Positions 21,901 through 34,093 of a stretch of 64,000 nucleotides of DNA are shown piece by piece (the first letter of the stretch is position 1; every line of letters begins with the position of its first letter). The notes beneath the pieces are model-generated. The model made no database searches and was not told the origin of the DNA. It saw only the letters and a list, made by a program, of their open reading frames with translations. Source of the DNA: Artemisia argyi (Eukaryota; Streptophyta; Magnoliopsida; Asterales; Asteraceae); the NCBI GenBank assembly GCA_030686995.1, contig CM060685.1, forward strand, positions 128,861,823 to 128,925,822, read 5' to 3'. The position numbers and the translations under genes were made by a program.

Positions 21901-22567
21901 TTCATGGTTTATGATGTTGTAGTTTTCTTTTTGCTCACTTTAGTATGTTTTGATATGATAGATTTTTGGAGATTATTGCTTTGCCTGACATAATTAGCAT
22001 TGGAAAAGAAATTTCTCAGTTAGAGGAAACGAGGGAATTTCAACAGTTAGAGGAAACGTGTATATAGTGGTGACGACAAATATTTAATGATAAAAAACCT
22101 GCTCGAGACACTTTGTTTAGCTAAATTGACATTGTTTTGGACTTGTTTGATCTAACAAACGTAATATGGCAACGTTGCTAGATATTATTTCTTTGTTCTT
22201 TTGTTATAAAAAGTGTTTAATGAAACAAATCGTCACATTCCTTTGATGCCTTTTATATGGCAAAATACGATCTTTAATAAATGACACGTTTTCATCTGTA
22301 GTGTAGGCGTTCGAGAAAGAGGCTTTAAGTATCTTTTTTATTGCTCTTCGATAGCCATATAAACGAGAGCTGATTTGGTGCTAGATTTAAACAGACACCA
22401 TACTAATTCGCTTTCTAAGCAGGCATATTGATTTCCCACAAATGTTATACTCGTATGATTTAGCTTCTGTAAGGTTTACTGATCCAAACATTGTTTAGCA
22501 ACTTCTGTTAACCAATATGAATTTCATTTAATATAACAAGGTGCTAAAAAGTCATTATTTGTACCAG

Positions 22568-22939
22568 AAGACGAAACTTAGGAGCCGACAAAAGAAATTG
22601 AAAGCATACAATCTTTCTTCCCTAGCAGAATTTCTACCCGACGTAAAGTGTTTCACTAGCTTTGTATATGGTATAACACGTTTGATTTTCAAGGTTTATC
22701 TGTAATTCTCGTGATTAATGTTGTATTTGATCAGAATGAAAGAGTCGAGTCAAATGAAGACAGTTCTTAATGATCCTGTTTTCAAAGCCGACCCGTTGGC
22801 AGCCTTACACCAACATTTACAAAGCACGCAGCCTGCCCTTGAGAAACCACCGCGAAAGAAAGAAACTGGAAAGAAAGGACAGAAGAAGAAGAAGAAAAAG
22901 TCTAAAGCTTCAACTGGATCTCAAACCATGGAAGAATGA
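22568..22939 (+). pseudogene. Captured SLX9-like ribosome-biogenesis gene fragment
   Basis: The first piece reads KTKLRSRQKKLKAYNLSSLA then EFLPD, with a GTAAAG donor near 22643. The second, after TTTGATCAG at 22734, reads MKESSQMKTVLNDPVFKADP then LAALHQHLQSTQPALEKPP and a lysine-rich tail ending KASTGSQTMEE at 22939. This order (basic RSRQKK.KAY motif, FLP, then NDPVFKADPLAA..QHLQSTQP and a KKKK..KAS tail) fits the C-terminal half of plant SLX9-like proteins of 40S pre-ribosome assembly. The N-terminal half is missing. It follows the DnaJ fragment in the same orientation within the MULE. Confidence 0.65.
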
Positions 22940-24259
22940 TCTACATAAGTGGTTATTCGTTTCCCTATTTTTGTCGGTCTTCTAGTTTTTTGGGCATCAC
23001 TACCGGCTAACACGCAACGCACAACAGATTATCGCCAAACTTGCAATGTCATCCTATGAATTTTTACATATTACAATGTATCAGGAAACAAAGGGCCTTA
23101 GACCTTATCTAGTCTTATAACATTACAAAACAAATCGTAACCACCCAATCTCAAAAACCATTTATTTCAACAAACCTGACAAACACCTTAATTAAATTGC
23201 AACCAAAAAAAAATAATAAAAAAAAAAAATAATTTTTTTTTACACAAATCAAATAACTAACCAAATAGGCTCAAATTTGGATCTTAGCATGTTTACAGTT
23301 ACAAAGGTTTTGTAGTAGATATACAATCTACGGCACCATCCTTTCGTTTACATTATTTCCTATTAGAAATTTTTTATAATTCATTTTGAATAACAAACGA
23401 AACCGATAGATGTAATACTCACAAGAGCATATATAAATAGATCTTTTTGAACACAAAAGTATGACCAAAACCGACATCACCATTCACTGATATCATATTT
23501 TAAACACAAAAGTAAGACCAAAACCGACGAAGCCGAAACAACTAAGACCAAAACATCCAAAGGTTAGTCAAATATTCGATATGTGTAGATGTGGTCCAAA
23601 ACATAGATCAAAACAAACTTGGTTTTTCATAGATCTAAACTTATTTGAACAAAAAAGACATAAAAAAGGCATAAAAACACAACTGACTGAGCAACATCAG
23701 TAACCAACCATCGTTAACCACAAACAGAAACAACTATCACAAAACCACCAACCGAACACCAACATCAACCTCATGGATAACCCGTTGGAAAACCACCAAC
23801 GTTAACCACAACCAAAAACAAACTACCACACAACAACCAACCAAACGCACCAACCGAGACCATAACCACCACAACTATGACGGTGGAGTTCACAGCGTCA
23901 AACAACACAAAGCTTCTACAACAAACACTGACATGTTAGCTTAGCCAATCAAAACACCCTCAGCCACGAACCAAAACGGACATATTTACCACCAAAACCC
24001 CCAGATCTACCCGATCTATAACCGAAACAACACACAACTGAAACCACCATACGTAGTGGTGGTTCCTTTTGATTGTTTGGGCATAGGTGGAGATGGTTGT
24101 GTAGGATGGGGTGGCGGCTGAGGAACAAATGGTGAGATTTTAGAGAGATAGAGAGAGAGAGAGAGAAAGAGTAGATAGAGATAGAGAGAGACATAGGAGC
24201 GTGTCAATATTTCTGTGTAAATGTGTTATGTGTGTGGTAAGCAGGCTTTTATATCTCGC
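22940..24259. other. Right interior of the MULE, non-coding
   Basis: AT-rich with an A-rich stretch near 23200, then ACCAACC/ACCACAAC-rich low-complexity sequence (23700-24000) and a GA-rich tract (24130-24190). The last two have counterparts on the left side (CACC-rich 17970-18260 and CT-rich 17530-17580), which suggests the inverted repeats once reached this far. No gene seen. Confidence 0.5.
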
Positions 24260-25176
24260 AGGCTCGGAGTAGGTTCGGATGTTTGAATCTTAAAATTTAG
24301 GGTCGGAGTTAGGCTGGGAATATTCATGCTTTATAAAGGGGTAATAGAAGTATAGAAGTATAGATATAGAGATAGAGAATAGTAGAATTTAGTTTTTAAT
24401 TTAATATTAATAGAAAGAGTACTCAACACACTACTTAATATTATATTATTTGTAAAGTACAAAGTGCATAACAAAGTACATATGTCAAATCGATTTTAAA
24501 ATAGTTAGAATTTATTACTTAATTTAATAATAATTTAGTGAGGAGTACTCAACACACTACTTAATATAATTTTATTTAAAAAGTACAAAGCGCATAATAG
24601 TACAAGTCACAATACATGCATGTCAAATCGAATAAAATTTTATACAATTCGCATAAAAAGTATAATTACTATTACAAATGTCAAATTCAACAAAAGTTCT
24701 ACAAGTTGCAAAAAATAATCAATATTTTATTTGCAAAAAATGGTACAAGTTGCATAAAAGGTACAAATACTATTGCAAAGGTCAAATCGAAAAATAAATT
24801 GTACAATTCGCATAAAAGGTACAAACACTATTGCAAACATCAAATCGAATAAAATTGTACAAGTTGCATAAAAAAATAATGTATATTTTATTTGCTATAA
24901 TGGTACAAATTGCATAAAAAAATAATGTATATTTTATTTGCAAGAAAAAGGACACTTACACATAGTACTAGTTGTAAGAAAAAGGACACTTACACAAGTG
25001 TACTTGGGTCTTACACACACTTACACACATGTACTTGATTTTGGGGCAAAAATGGCCTTATAAACAAGTTCACATAAACCGCATAAGTCGCATTGGGGCA
25101 AAACCCTTTACTCGAGGTCGCATGGGGCTAGGCTTGAAGCATGCTCCAATTCATGGGGCAAATACACAATTACCCC
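24260..25176. repeat. MULE right terminal inverted repeat
   Basis: An inverted counterpart of 11583-12237 plus the start of 17459 onward. Between about 24460 and 24930 it holds many tandem units of TGCATAAAAGGTACAAATAC, TATTGCAAA and GTCAAATCGA. These translate as repeated SHKRYKYYCK-like words in one frame, a by-product of the repeat. Inner homology may continue left to about 24100 through a CT/GA-rich tract. Confidence 0.85.
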
Positions 25177-25185
25177 TTTATATAA

Positions 25186-27513
25186 TGTATACGTAAAAAT
25201 ACTAAAGTAAAATTAATTATATACTTGAGAGTTAATCATGAGAAGGATCAATGCTAAGGAGAATTTCAAATGCAAAGACTACCAACCTAACTCAAAGTGA
25301 GCCCTAGAACAAAATGAGGACTCGATATTTATATGCAAAATTGTTTTTTTTACACTTACGTTTGTTAACAATCTACACTCTCTTCGTTTAGCGATTCCGG
25401 AGTGTTTGGTACGTTACTCATTATCATTTATATATGTTCAATAATTCATGTCCAATAAGGCAATAACGATTATGTATGTTTTTCCTCTTGTTCTAATATT
25501 ACAGTCTATGTTTTCTAATAGCGCCAATAACAATGATATTGCTTATGTTTATGTATTCTATTAGTATATATTATGTAATACTTTATATCATGGGGTATTA
25601 ATGTGTTATATTAATATGTAACTTAGCTAAACTAGAAAAGCTACCAATGTATTCTTCTTTCTAAATTTTAACATTAGAAATTTAGTAAATAAAGAAACGT
25701 TTTAGAGTATATTTTTCGTGTGTTATCTTAGTTTAGTCGGCTTCTTTTTGTTCGGGTTTCTCGTGTTCATTTAATTGCTGCCAGTACTCGATACAAATCT
25801 ATGATCTAATGTTCCGCGATCGAATTTCACTTGTGTTGTCATAATTGTCCAACATAGATTAAGGGGTGATTTGTTTAATATAATTAGATTAATCTAAACT
25901 AGAGCTAATGTTTTAAGCTTGTCTTGAAATTAAGGCAAAAGATGCCGTATGTCGGGTTCTTTGTTGGGTCAGTTTTAGAGCCTAAAAACTCCTAGCCGAC
26001 AATGGAGAGGTTTTCTACCCTCTTGCCTCAATAAATATAGGTGAGGTGATAGTGATGCTAGTTCTTACCATTTTTTATTTTATCTTTAATTGTTTGCTTT
26101 TATTGTTACTCATAAAGTGGTGTTCGCGGTTATCGCATGTATAAAGTTTTGTGAAAACTAATTTAAAAGAATAATTATATATATTTACCTAATATAAATC
26201 TTAAAATGTTATATTTACCTATTTTACAAATGTACAATAATTTTACGACATAGCTTTGAAAAAAATGCCATTTTGATTTTTGAAAAATATAACATTTGAC
26301 CCATTTTAAAGCATATAAGAAGTATCGTATTTTATCCATCTAAAGGTCTATCATAAATAATATCATAATTTATTTATGGGTTAATTTAAAAAAAATATAT
26401 ATCTTACTTGTCACTTTTATTTTTATACAATGTATTTAATTTTATTATTTATTATTTTTTTTATTTTCATTATTACGTAGTATTTTTTTTGACTTGCTTT
26501 TGAGTTTCGTCTTTTTAGTGTTTCATATTCTAGTTGCATCTATTATTTAACCATTTTACTATTCCATTTACACACTCTAATAAACCAGTGGAAGAATAAA
26601 ATAGTCAAAATTAGTTAAGACCACGATGTTAATCTTAGAATCTTACGATTTTAAGATACTACAAAGCAAAAATGATCCAAATATTAATTATAGGATCTTA
26701 AAATCTCGATCGATCCGATCTTACTTTTATCAAACAAAAAGCTAAAAAACTACAAATTTATGTATTAAGTTTTTGTAGAATATTAAAAACAAGATGTTAA
26801 TTGTATTAAACACTTAATAATCATAATTTTGACATAAATTTTTATGATATATATTACTGTATATAATAATATATGTGGATTTGCATAAATTTACGACGTC
26901 TATTAGAAAATGTGACACTATAGTAGGATTTTAAGATCATAATCCGATCTTATGCATGATCTTGCAAAGACAAAAATGATATAAATAGAATCTCAATCTT
27001 AAAAACCTTGGTCAAAATAATACATGCAACTGTAACATGATATGCCAAAACGTCTAAACTCAAAAGTAAGATACAACAAACAAAAAGATTTTTTTACTAC
27101 ACTACACAAAATTAGAAAAGATAGCAAGTAATATACATTTACAAATAATTACCCTTTATAGTGACGATCAAAATCTCACAATAAGAACCGCTATATTGAT
27201 CAATATTTCATTTTAATTTTTCTTTAACTTGTTTGTTGTAAAAATAAAAAAAGATTAATTCACACCTTACCGGGAAAACCTTACAATTTCTAGTTGGTAC
27301 CGCAATGAGAGTCCAATCGCACCAAACTTTAAACGTTTTAAAATTAACTGAGTATGCACGAAATTACGTTGTGTTCAAATTAAACAAAGATCGATCACTA
27401 TTATATACTCTCTGTAAGTTTAATTTATTGAATCTTAATAGAGTAAACAAAATCAAAATATATTCACGTTGGAGTAAAATGAGTTATTACCTCTAGAATA
27501 TATATTCAAAATC
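25186..27513. other. AT-rich intergenic DNA
   Basis: No frame of known family. From about 26615 to 27010 two partly matching blocks, (C)AAAG(A)CAAAAATGATNNAAAT and TCTTAAAATC/GATTTTAAG words in both orientations, hint at an old MITE, but no clean ends or target duplication were found. Confidence 0.4.
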
Positions 27514-27754
27514 TGTTATGAATATATTTATTATATTAATTGTACACATTAATCATTATATTCATGACCTTTATGATTAGTCTTGTAACACCCAATATGT
27601 ACTTAATACCATTCAAATTAAGGTCCCTATAAATAGAGGCACCTAATGTAATATGAAGACACACCAATAACAAGCTCTATATTTCCCTCTCATACTTTTT
27701 TATATTCCTTTGATTATTATTCTTATTGTGCAATTAGGTCGTTGTTTCACAACA
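27514..27754 (+). repeat. 5' LTR of the copia element
   Basis: 241 bp, TG..CA ends, with a TATA-like CTATAAATAGAGG about two thirds of the way along that could be its promoter. It matches 33726-33966 except for three substitutions. Confidence 0.93.
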
Positions 27755-28583
27755 CGTTATCAGCACGCTCTATGTTTAGATATTGAGAGGTACGTTATTA
27801 AACCCTTCCGATGGTATTTGTATGTTGTTACTAGATCTCTGTAAACATTATTTGTTATGTATACATGACTAGTTATTAATCTTTAACATAAAAATCAGAA
27901 ACGTGCATCAATGCAATTGATCTAGACTGTTGGTGATAAGTAAATCTAGATAATTCATACCACATATGTATTTTTCTATTCATAAAAAATTAATTTGATT
28001 GTTAATTTATTTACTTATTTTTTTGATTGTTAATGTTTGACGTGTGAAAATTATATAGGCTTAGTTATTGATTACCATCAGTAGTATTCAAGTGAATTAA
28101 AAGTACTAAAAAAAATAAACATCTATAAGCTATATTGAAAAGCGAATAGTTTTCTTTGAAGATGATCATGAGACGTATGATATAACTTGATTTTTTTTCT
28201 TTTTTTTTAATTACATGGTTACTGTCTATATTGATAATTTTGATATGGTAGCATACTTTGTTTCACCTTATTATCATCTTTATTACTCCCATATCATACA
28301 AATTAAAATAATTAATATTCATGTAAATATATAATGAAGCGTAATATTACTTATAGTTAATTAGCAAGAGCAATATTACCATTGAGTTGATCTGTCGGAA
28401 ATTTGTATGTTAGTCTATTGGAAATCTGCTTTACTGTCGTCGTTGTTGGATTAAAGTTGCTTATTATTTTATCATAACTGATGTAAATTGAAACAGTTGC
28501 ATGCACATTTGATTAGCGATCGTTATGGTAAAAGCTATATATGATGACTATTATTGTTTCTTAGGTCACGCACATGATTGGTA

Positions 28584-28588
<5 letters not shown>

Positions 28589-28659
<71 letters not shown>
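28589..28659. repeat. (TA)n microsatellite
   Basis: About 71 bases of uninterrupted TA within the copia internal region, directly left of a MITE. Confidence 0.95.
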
Positions 28660-28661
<2 letters not shown>

Positions 28662-28841
28662 GAATATATTAGCTACAATTTTTTGTAGCTAACTCCCTAC
28701 AATTCCTTGTTATAATTTGTGGGTCCCTGAATTTTCTGGTGAGTCCCTGAATCATTTTAGTGGGTCCTGAATTATTTCTTGTGTAATTTTGTTGAGAATT
28801 GTAGCCATCTTGGCTACAATAATTGTAGCCAAGATATCTCC
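28660..28841. mobile_element. MITE inserted in a TA tract, about 182 bp
   Basis: The ends are imperfect inverted copies: GGGAATATATTAGCTACAAT on the left, and the reverse complement of GGAGATATCTTGGCTACAAT on the right. A second TTGTAGC pair lies inside. TA tracts on both sides fit insertion at TA, as in Tc1/mariner-type Stowaway elements, but the microsatellite hides the exact target duplication. Nested in the copia element. Confidence 0.65.
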
Positions 28842-30589
28842 TATATATATATATATATCATCGTTAAGCTTTGCAAACTCATTGTTATTGTGGCATTTAA
28901 ATATACAATTTCTATGTACATGCTTGATGTTTATCCCTTATTAGTCTTTAAATTATGTATCTCGTTTGTGACATTATTTTTATATTCTAATTTGTGGCTA
29001 TAATATGCCCCTGTTTGCTATCTTAGAAGTTGAACTATAAGTTTTTACGCTCTTAGATATAATAACATTATTGAACATAAGATAATTACAATTATGAAAT
29101 AGAACCATACGTTATTATTCGTATAACTGTATTTCTTGACTCGTTGTTAATCGTCAAAAAATATATAAATTATCAGGGTTGATGGATATTTATAGCTTTA
29201 CAAAGTAACGAGACCCCTAAGATTGTCTATATGCTTAAATTTGTGTAGCAAGTGAAGATATGCATCTTATAAACACATATAGGTGTGTAATTAATTATAT
29301 ATGTTCTAGTATTAAGGTGCATTAGATATCTTGAGATTGTTATGTAACCTAAACCTTAGTTATTACAATATTAATTCTTAGTATGAATAACTCTCAATGT
29401 TTGCTCTAGTGCATTGATTTTCCATAATATCATGAAAGAAATTATAGAAAATTGAAGATAATTGCTAAAATGCCGTTATAGATAGATCTTGATGCATATG
29501 CATGCGAGTAATATTTGGGTTGATTTCTATTTACGAGTTTGGTTATTAGTAGGATTTATATATGCATTGATCATAGCTTATTGAAACACAAATCTAGAGA
29601 TTGCCAGCAATAATAATGATTTGTTTTTGTTTAAGATGTTACTAATTTTCTTGATGACATTATTAGCAAGGCAAATATATAATACGAATTAAGTGTAAAT
29701 TATGTCATTGAGCTTGCTAAATATGGTTAAATGTATATGTGTATTTAGATGGTTGTGCAACTTCACTATTGTAGAAGATGTGATTCAAATATGTAATGTG
29801 TTACATTAACTTACACAATTTTAGTCGCAGCCTTTAACCACACACATTGTAAATTTTGATGAATATCATAAAATCTTGTTGGTATTATTAAGCATACGTC
29901 GGAAAATAGTGTATAACAAGATAGCCATACAATAATATGAATTGTATATCGGCTAAGAAAAACCAAACTTGGAGTATATATACAATTGGCTATAAACTAA
30001 TACAGGCAGATATAAATGTGAAAGGAAATAGGCTTTTGTCTACGGGTTAATATTATGTGAAAATAATACCACTCAACAGTAAAAAATATGTTTGTGTTTT
30101 GCATCAATAAGACTTTAATTGTTTATGATCGCATAAATTAACGAGTTTCATTCCGTGCTGCTTGACACGATGAATGAGACAAATGTGTCATTAAATTATA
30201 GTTATAAGTATGAGAATCATTCTGGTGTGACAATGTCGCATAAGAGCAATGAAAATATTGAAATATGAGAATATGATGACTTAGTTAACTCATATTATGC
30301 CATTAACTTTAGATATGGAATGTATGTTTTGATTTATCGTATCATGTGCTTTTATTTGCTTGTGAGATACTTGATTAATTGATGAATGACATACTTTAAT
30401 GGTATAAATCATGCTTTATTATTTGATAATGTTATAAGGTAATTTAATATTATATTAAACTATGTGAAAGCCATAAAAGAGCTTATAAGATTTTGATTGG
30501 AGAAATGTGATGTTGTATTAAAATCTCTATATTATTTGAGGTTTACATAGAAAGTGCAATCTAAGCACATGTGGTCATAAACTAGAGTT

Positions 30590-33582
30590 TATGAGCCAGG
30601 ATTATTTTACTGAGTGGCATGACAGGTTAGACCATCCCGGGTCAATGATGATGCGAAATGTATAGAAGAACCATAAGTTTCTTCAAAGATAAATTTGATT
30701 GTTCTCAATGGAATGAAAGGCTATTGTTCATATATCACCACCATATAAGTAAGGACTTTGTCCTATAAGTTATAAAATTTTGGAAAAAATATAAAGGGGA
30801 TGTATATAGGCCTATACATCCGCCATGTGGATCATTTTGAGTTTTAAAATCGATGCATCGTCAAAATGATCATCAAAGACGCAACTTAAGGTTAGTGTGA
30901 TTAATGGCTCGACTTATAAAATGCGGGCATGGGATTGTAGCTTTGGAATTGGTGGTAAATACTTCCATATGTTGGGCGATTATTGGAATAAGTGTTGAAC
31001 ATAAAAGTAACCCATGTTCATACGCGAATTGCTTTTGTTGAAACGTTTATAAAACATCTTCAGTTGATTTCAAAGCCAATAATATTGTGAGAACAAAAGT
31101 CTTAGTTTATGGGGCATGTTATAAAATATGAATTCGCATCTTGCCACCAATATATAATGAATCCTCTCCATTAGAATGGTTTTGGTCACGACCCATATGT
31201 TGCCCATATAAGAATTTTGTAAATGATCGATATATATTTCTTGTAAATCCACCACAATGCACAATGATGGGATGTTGAAATATATAATTCATTCAGGGGG
31301 AGAGAATGAGCAGCGAGAGATATGGAATGAATTATGATATAAATGTTGATCCTCACATTAATAAATATGAACTTAAAGTTCAAGGGACAAATAACATTCC
31401 ACATCTAGTAAATGCCAAACATGTTTAGTGACCTAAAGAAAGTGACTAGATCATATTACGCTGCTATTGCTCCAATTATAATGTATGTCCCAACATGAAA
31501 ATAAATGATTGGTAGTAAGTCTATGGCATGGCTGCAACATGATAGACTAATTGATTCCAAGTAAAAGTCCTCGAATGAATAAATGAAATGGAGCAAGAAT
31601 ATGAAGATGGTCAAATCGAGGTAATAAGACCCCATAATCGTCAAGAAACACTAGACATGAAGGTTAATGAAAAACCCCGGGTACATGAAAAACTATGAGA
31701 TCTCAGTAAATGATATATAATGTCTAGTAAAGTGTGGAATCGAAAAGAAATGAATCGACGTCGATAGTACTATTATATATGATAATGATTATGAAGTAAA
31801 TAATATAGCGCTAAAATAAAATGTGACGATATTAAATATCTGCAAGAGGTGCGTATGTATAAAAGAATGGCCAAATGAAGTAAAAACGCAAAGATCTAAT
31901 GAAAGATTAAAGTCTGTTGTGAAATGGTTACTGGGACTTGAAGTCCGTATATATGAATGTGTAAGATTATTGGATATGCATTGATCTTTATGAGAAAGTG
32001 AAATTAAAGTATTGAAATGTTCATATATAAGGCACAACTAATGGAACGCAATACTTTCGTAAAGACATGTAAATGATCATAAGGAGATATGTTCTCATGT
32101 GGTGGATCCAATAAAGTATATAATATTTATAAGTATGGCAATATAATAAGTAATTGATATGCGTCTAAAATTTAATGAATATAGCTCATGTGATTTTGAG
32201 ATTTCATTGTAGCATATAAAACGCATGGAGCATGCTAGTGATTTTTATGTTGGAGCATATAAGAAAAGTTCTCAAGAATAATATTTGATTGGATTGAACT
32301 AATCATGTTTTCGGCATATGTATAATAATCACCTAAACATATAGTATTGTGCCATGTTCGCATATGAAACTTTATTATGAGATCTTGATTTGCATATGGT
32401 TTAAGTTTCATATAGTTTGTAAAGGTGATTAAATGCATGGAAATTGAATTTGAAACAAAAGACAAAGTTTTTCTTTATTGTGAATTGAACATCTTAAGGA
32501 TTGAAAATTTTGTGCATCATGAAAACTATAGAAAGATGCTAACTATCTTTATATGGATAAACGACACTTATGCTTATGAGGTCACATGATGTTGAAAAGA
32601 CTCCATTTGATTTATAAAGATGATGATCACAATATCGATTTAAATGCGCTATACTAGATTGTGTATATGTGAAGTACAAGGATGAACTTGAATGAGATGT
32701 ATGATGTATCTTAATCCTTAAATTGGATATGTGAACAAAATGTAGAGAATATTTATTCATATGATTCTATCAAAACACTTTAAGGTGCATTTCACTGATT
32801 CAATGAGCATAAGTGATGTGATCATCAGGGGGAGAGAAGATACGCATTGCACTCTTTTTCCTTTGACCATGGTTTTGTCCCCATAGGGTTTTCCGGCAAG
32901 GTTTTTAATGAGGCAACATCCCCGAGCGTATAAATGAGTTATGTACTCTTTTTTCTTCACTAGAATTTTGTCCCATTGGGTTTTATCTAGTAAGGTTTTA
33001 ACGAGGCATAATCCTCAAATGGAGTAAAACAAATATTTCGGTATCTTCAAGGTACAAAGGATATGGGTTTATATTTCACTAACCCATCAAATACAAGTTT
33101 AGTTGGTTTTGCAGATGCATGATATAGGTCTGACCCTCATATTGGTCGGTCTCAAACGGGTTATGTATTTACACCGGCTGTACTGTAATTTCATGGCGTT
33201 CCGCAGCCAATTCATCTCATCATGCAGAAATTTTGGCGATCCATGAAGCAAGCCGATAATGTATTTGGTTAAGAAATGTTATACTACATATTGGTGAATC
33301 TTGTGGTATTTATGTTGGAAATGAGGGACCAACAATTTTACACGAGGACAATGCAGCATGCATTTCTCAATTGAAGGAAGGTTTATTAAAGGTGACAGAA
33401 CAAAGCACATTTCACCAAAGTTCTTTTTTACTCATGACTTACAAAAGAATGGCGATATTATTGTTCAAAAGATTCGTTCAAGCAACAATCTAGCAGATTT
33501 ATTTACCAAGGCACTCCCTACCTCAACATTTAAGATATTGGTATATGACATCGGAATGCAGCGTTTTAGTGAGCTCAAGTGA
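30590..33582 (+). pseudogene. Decayed copia pol (integrase to RNase H)
   Basis: Recognisable islands on the plus strand are WHDRLDHPGSMMMR (GAG-pre-integrase/zinc finger), NPSNTSLVGFADA then DPHIGRSQTGYVF, VISWRSAANSSHHAEILAIH (RNase H), and from about 33344 EDNAACISQLKEG followed by the frame at 33358-33582 with KGDRTKHISPKFFFTHDLQK and NLADLFTKALPTSTF. These are standard copia C-terminal motifs. Stops and frameshifts separate them, and gag, protease and the catalytic RT core are not recognisable. Confidence 0.8.
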
Positions 33583-33725
33583 AGTGATTATGAGGGGGAA
33601 TAGTACGCACTGCACTCTTTTTCCCTTAGCTATGGTTTTTCTCCCACTGGGTTTTTTTTCCTAGCAAGGTTTTTAATGAGGCGGTATCCAAAGCGTATTT
33701 TAAATGATGTACAATCAAGGGGGAA
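32828..33725 (+). repeat. Reiterated purine-tract/CCCATTGGGTTTT module before the 3' LTR
   Basis: Three related blocks with the words CACTCTTTTTCC, then GTCCC(A/C)(A/T)(A/T)GGGTTTT, then GCAAGGTTTT(T)AA(T/C)GAGGC occur at about 32845-32915, 32945-33010 and 33608-33690. The first and third each follow a GGGGGA purine run. The outer two flank the RNase H remnant. This is typical of the post-pol leader of some plant copia elements, duplicated here. Confidence 0.7.
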
Positions 33726-33966
33726 TGTTATGAATATATTTATTATATTGATTGTACACATTAATCATCATATTCATGACCTTTATGATTAGTCTTGTAA
33801 CACCCAATATGTACTTAATACCATTCAAATTAAGGTCCCTATAAATAGAGGCACCTAATGTAATATGAAGACACACCAATAACAAGCTCTATATTTCCCT
33901 CTCATACTTTTTTATATTCCTTTGATTATTATTCTTATTGTGCAATTAGGCCGTTGTTTCACAACA
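33726..33966 (+). repeat. 3' LTR of the copia element
   Basis: 241 bp, directly after the purine tract. The next five bases, AAATC, repeat the five before the 5' LTR. It ends 127 bp short of the UNE10/PIF8 stop codon, which is read from the opposite strand. Confidence 0.93.
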
Positions 33967-34093
33967 AAATCTACAATTATACATACACGTACGTTTCATT
34001 AACCTAAAATGAAATTATATTCCAAATAATGTAAATCACCCAATATATAGGGCAACTGTACGTAACCAAGTAAAAAAGGAAAAATTACTGCCT

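Larger units (their letters stand above)
11583..25176. mobile_element. Mutator-like element (Pack-MULE type), 13.6 kb with nested insertions
   Basis: The ends are inverted copies: GGGGTAATTGTGTATTTGCC at 11583 and its reverse complement ending at 25176. The 9-bp TTTATATAA is present directly outside both ends (11574-11582 and 25177-25185), the hallmark of Mutator-superfamily insertion. The inverted repeats extend for over 600 bp, through tandem repeats and on into AAGATTCAA(A)CATCCGA at 12213 and its inverted copy near 24278. No transposase frame is visible, so it is non-autonomous. Inside are plus-strand fragments of a DnaJ gene (20060-20353) and an SLX9-like gene (22568-22939). Removing the Helitron at 12238-17458, the SINE, two hAT-like elements and a MITE leaves roughly 6.5-7 kb of original element. 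Confidence 0.9.
27514..33966 (+). mobile_element. Copia LTR retrotransposon with intact LTRs and wrecked coding region
   Basis: The LTRs are 241 bp each (27514-27754 and 33726-33966), TGTTATGAAT to TTTCACAACA, and differ at only three positions by eye. The target duplication AAATC lies at 27509-27513 and 33967-33971. The 5' LTR is followed by CGTTATCAGCACGCTC, the usual place for a primer site. The 3' LTR is preceded by the polypurine tract CAAGGGGGAA. Copia pol scraps appear in order: an integrase-finger region (WHDRLDHPGSMMMR, about 30612-30655) and a reverse transcriptase/RNase H tail (33080-33582). All are full of stops and frameshifts. The element therefore moved recently although its genes were probably already dead. 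Confidence 0.9.

Noticed and set aside
24616..24852. A 78-codon frame with KILYNSHKKYNYYYKCQIQQ-like repeats
   Set aside because: It is the translation of the tandem repeats in the right MULE arm; the mirror-image frame appears on the minus strand of the left arm (11622-12053).
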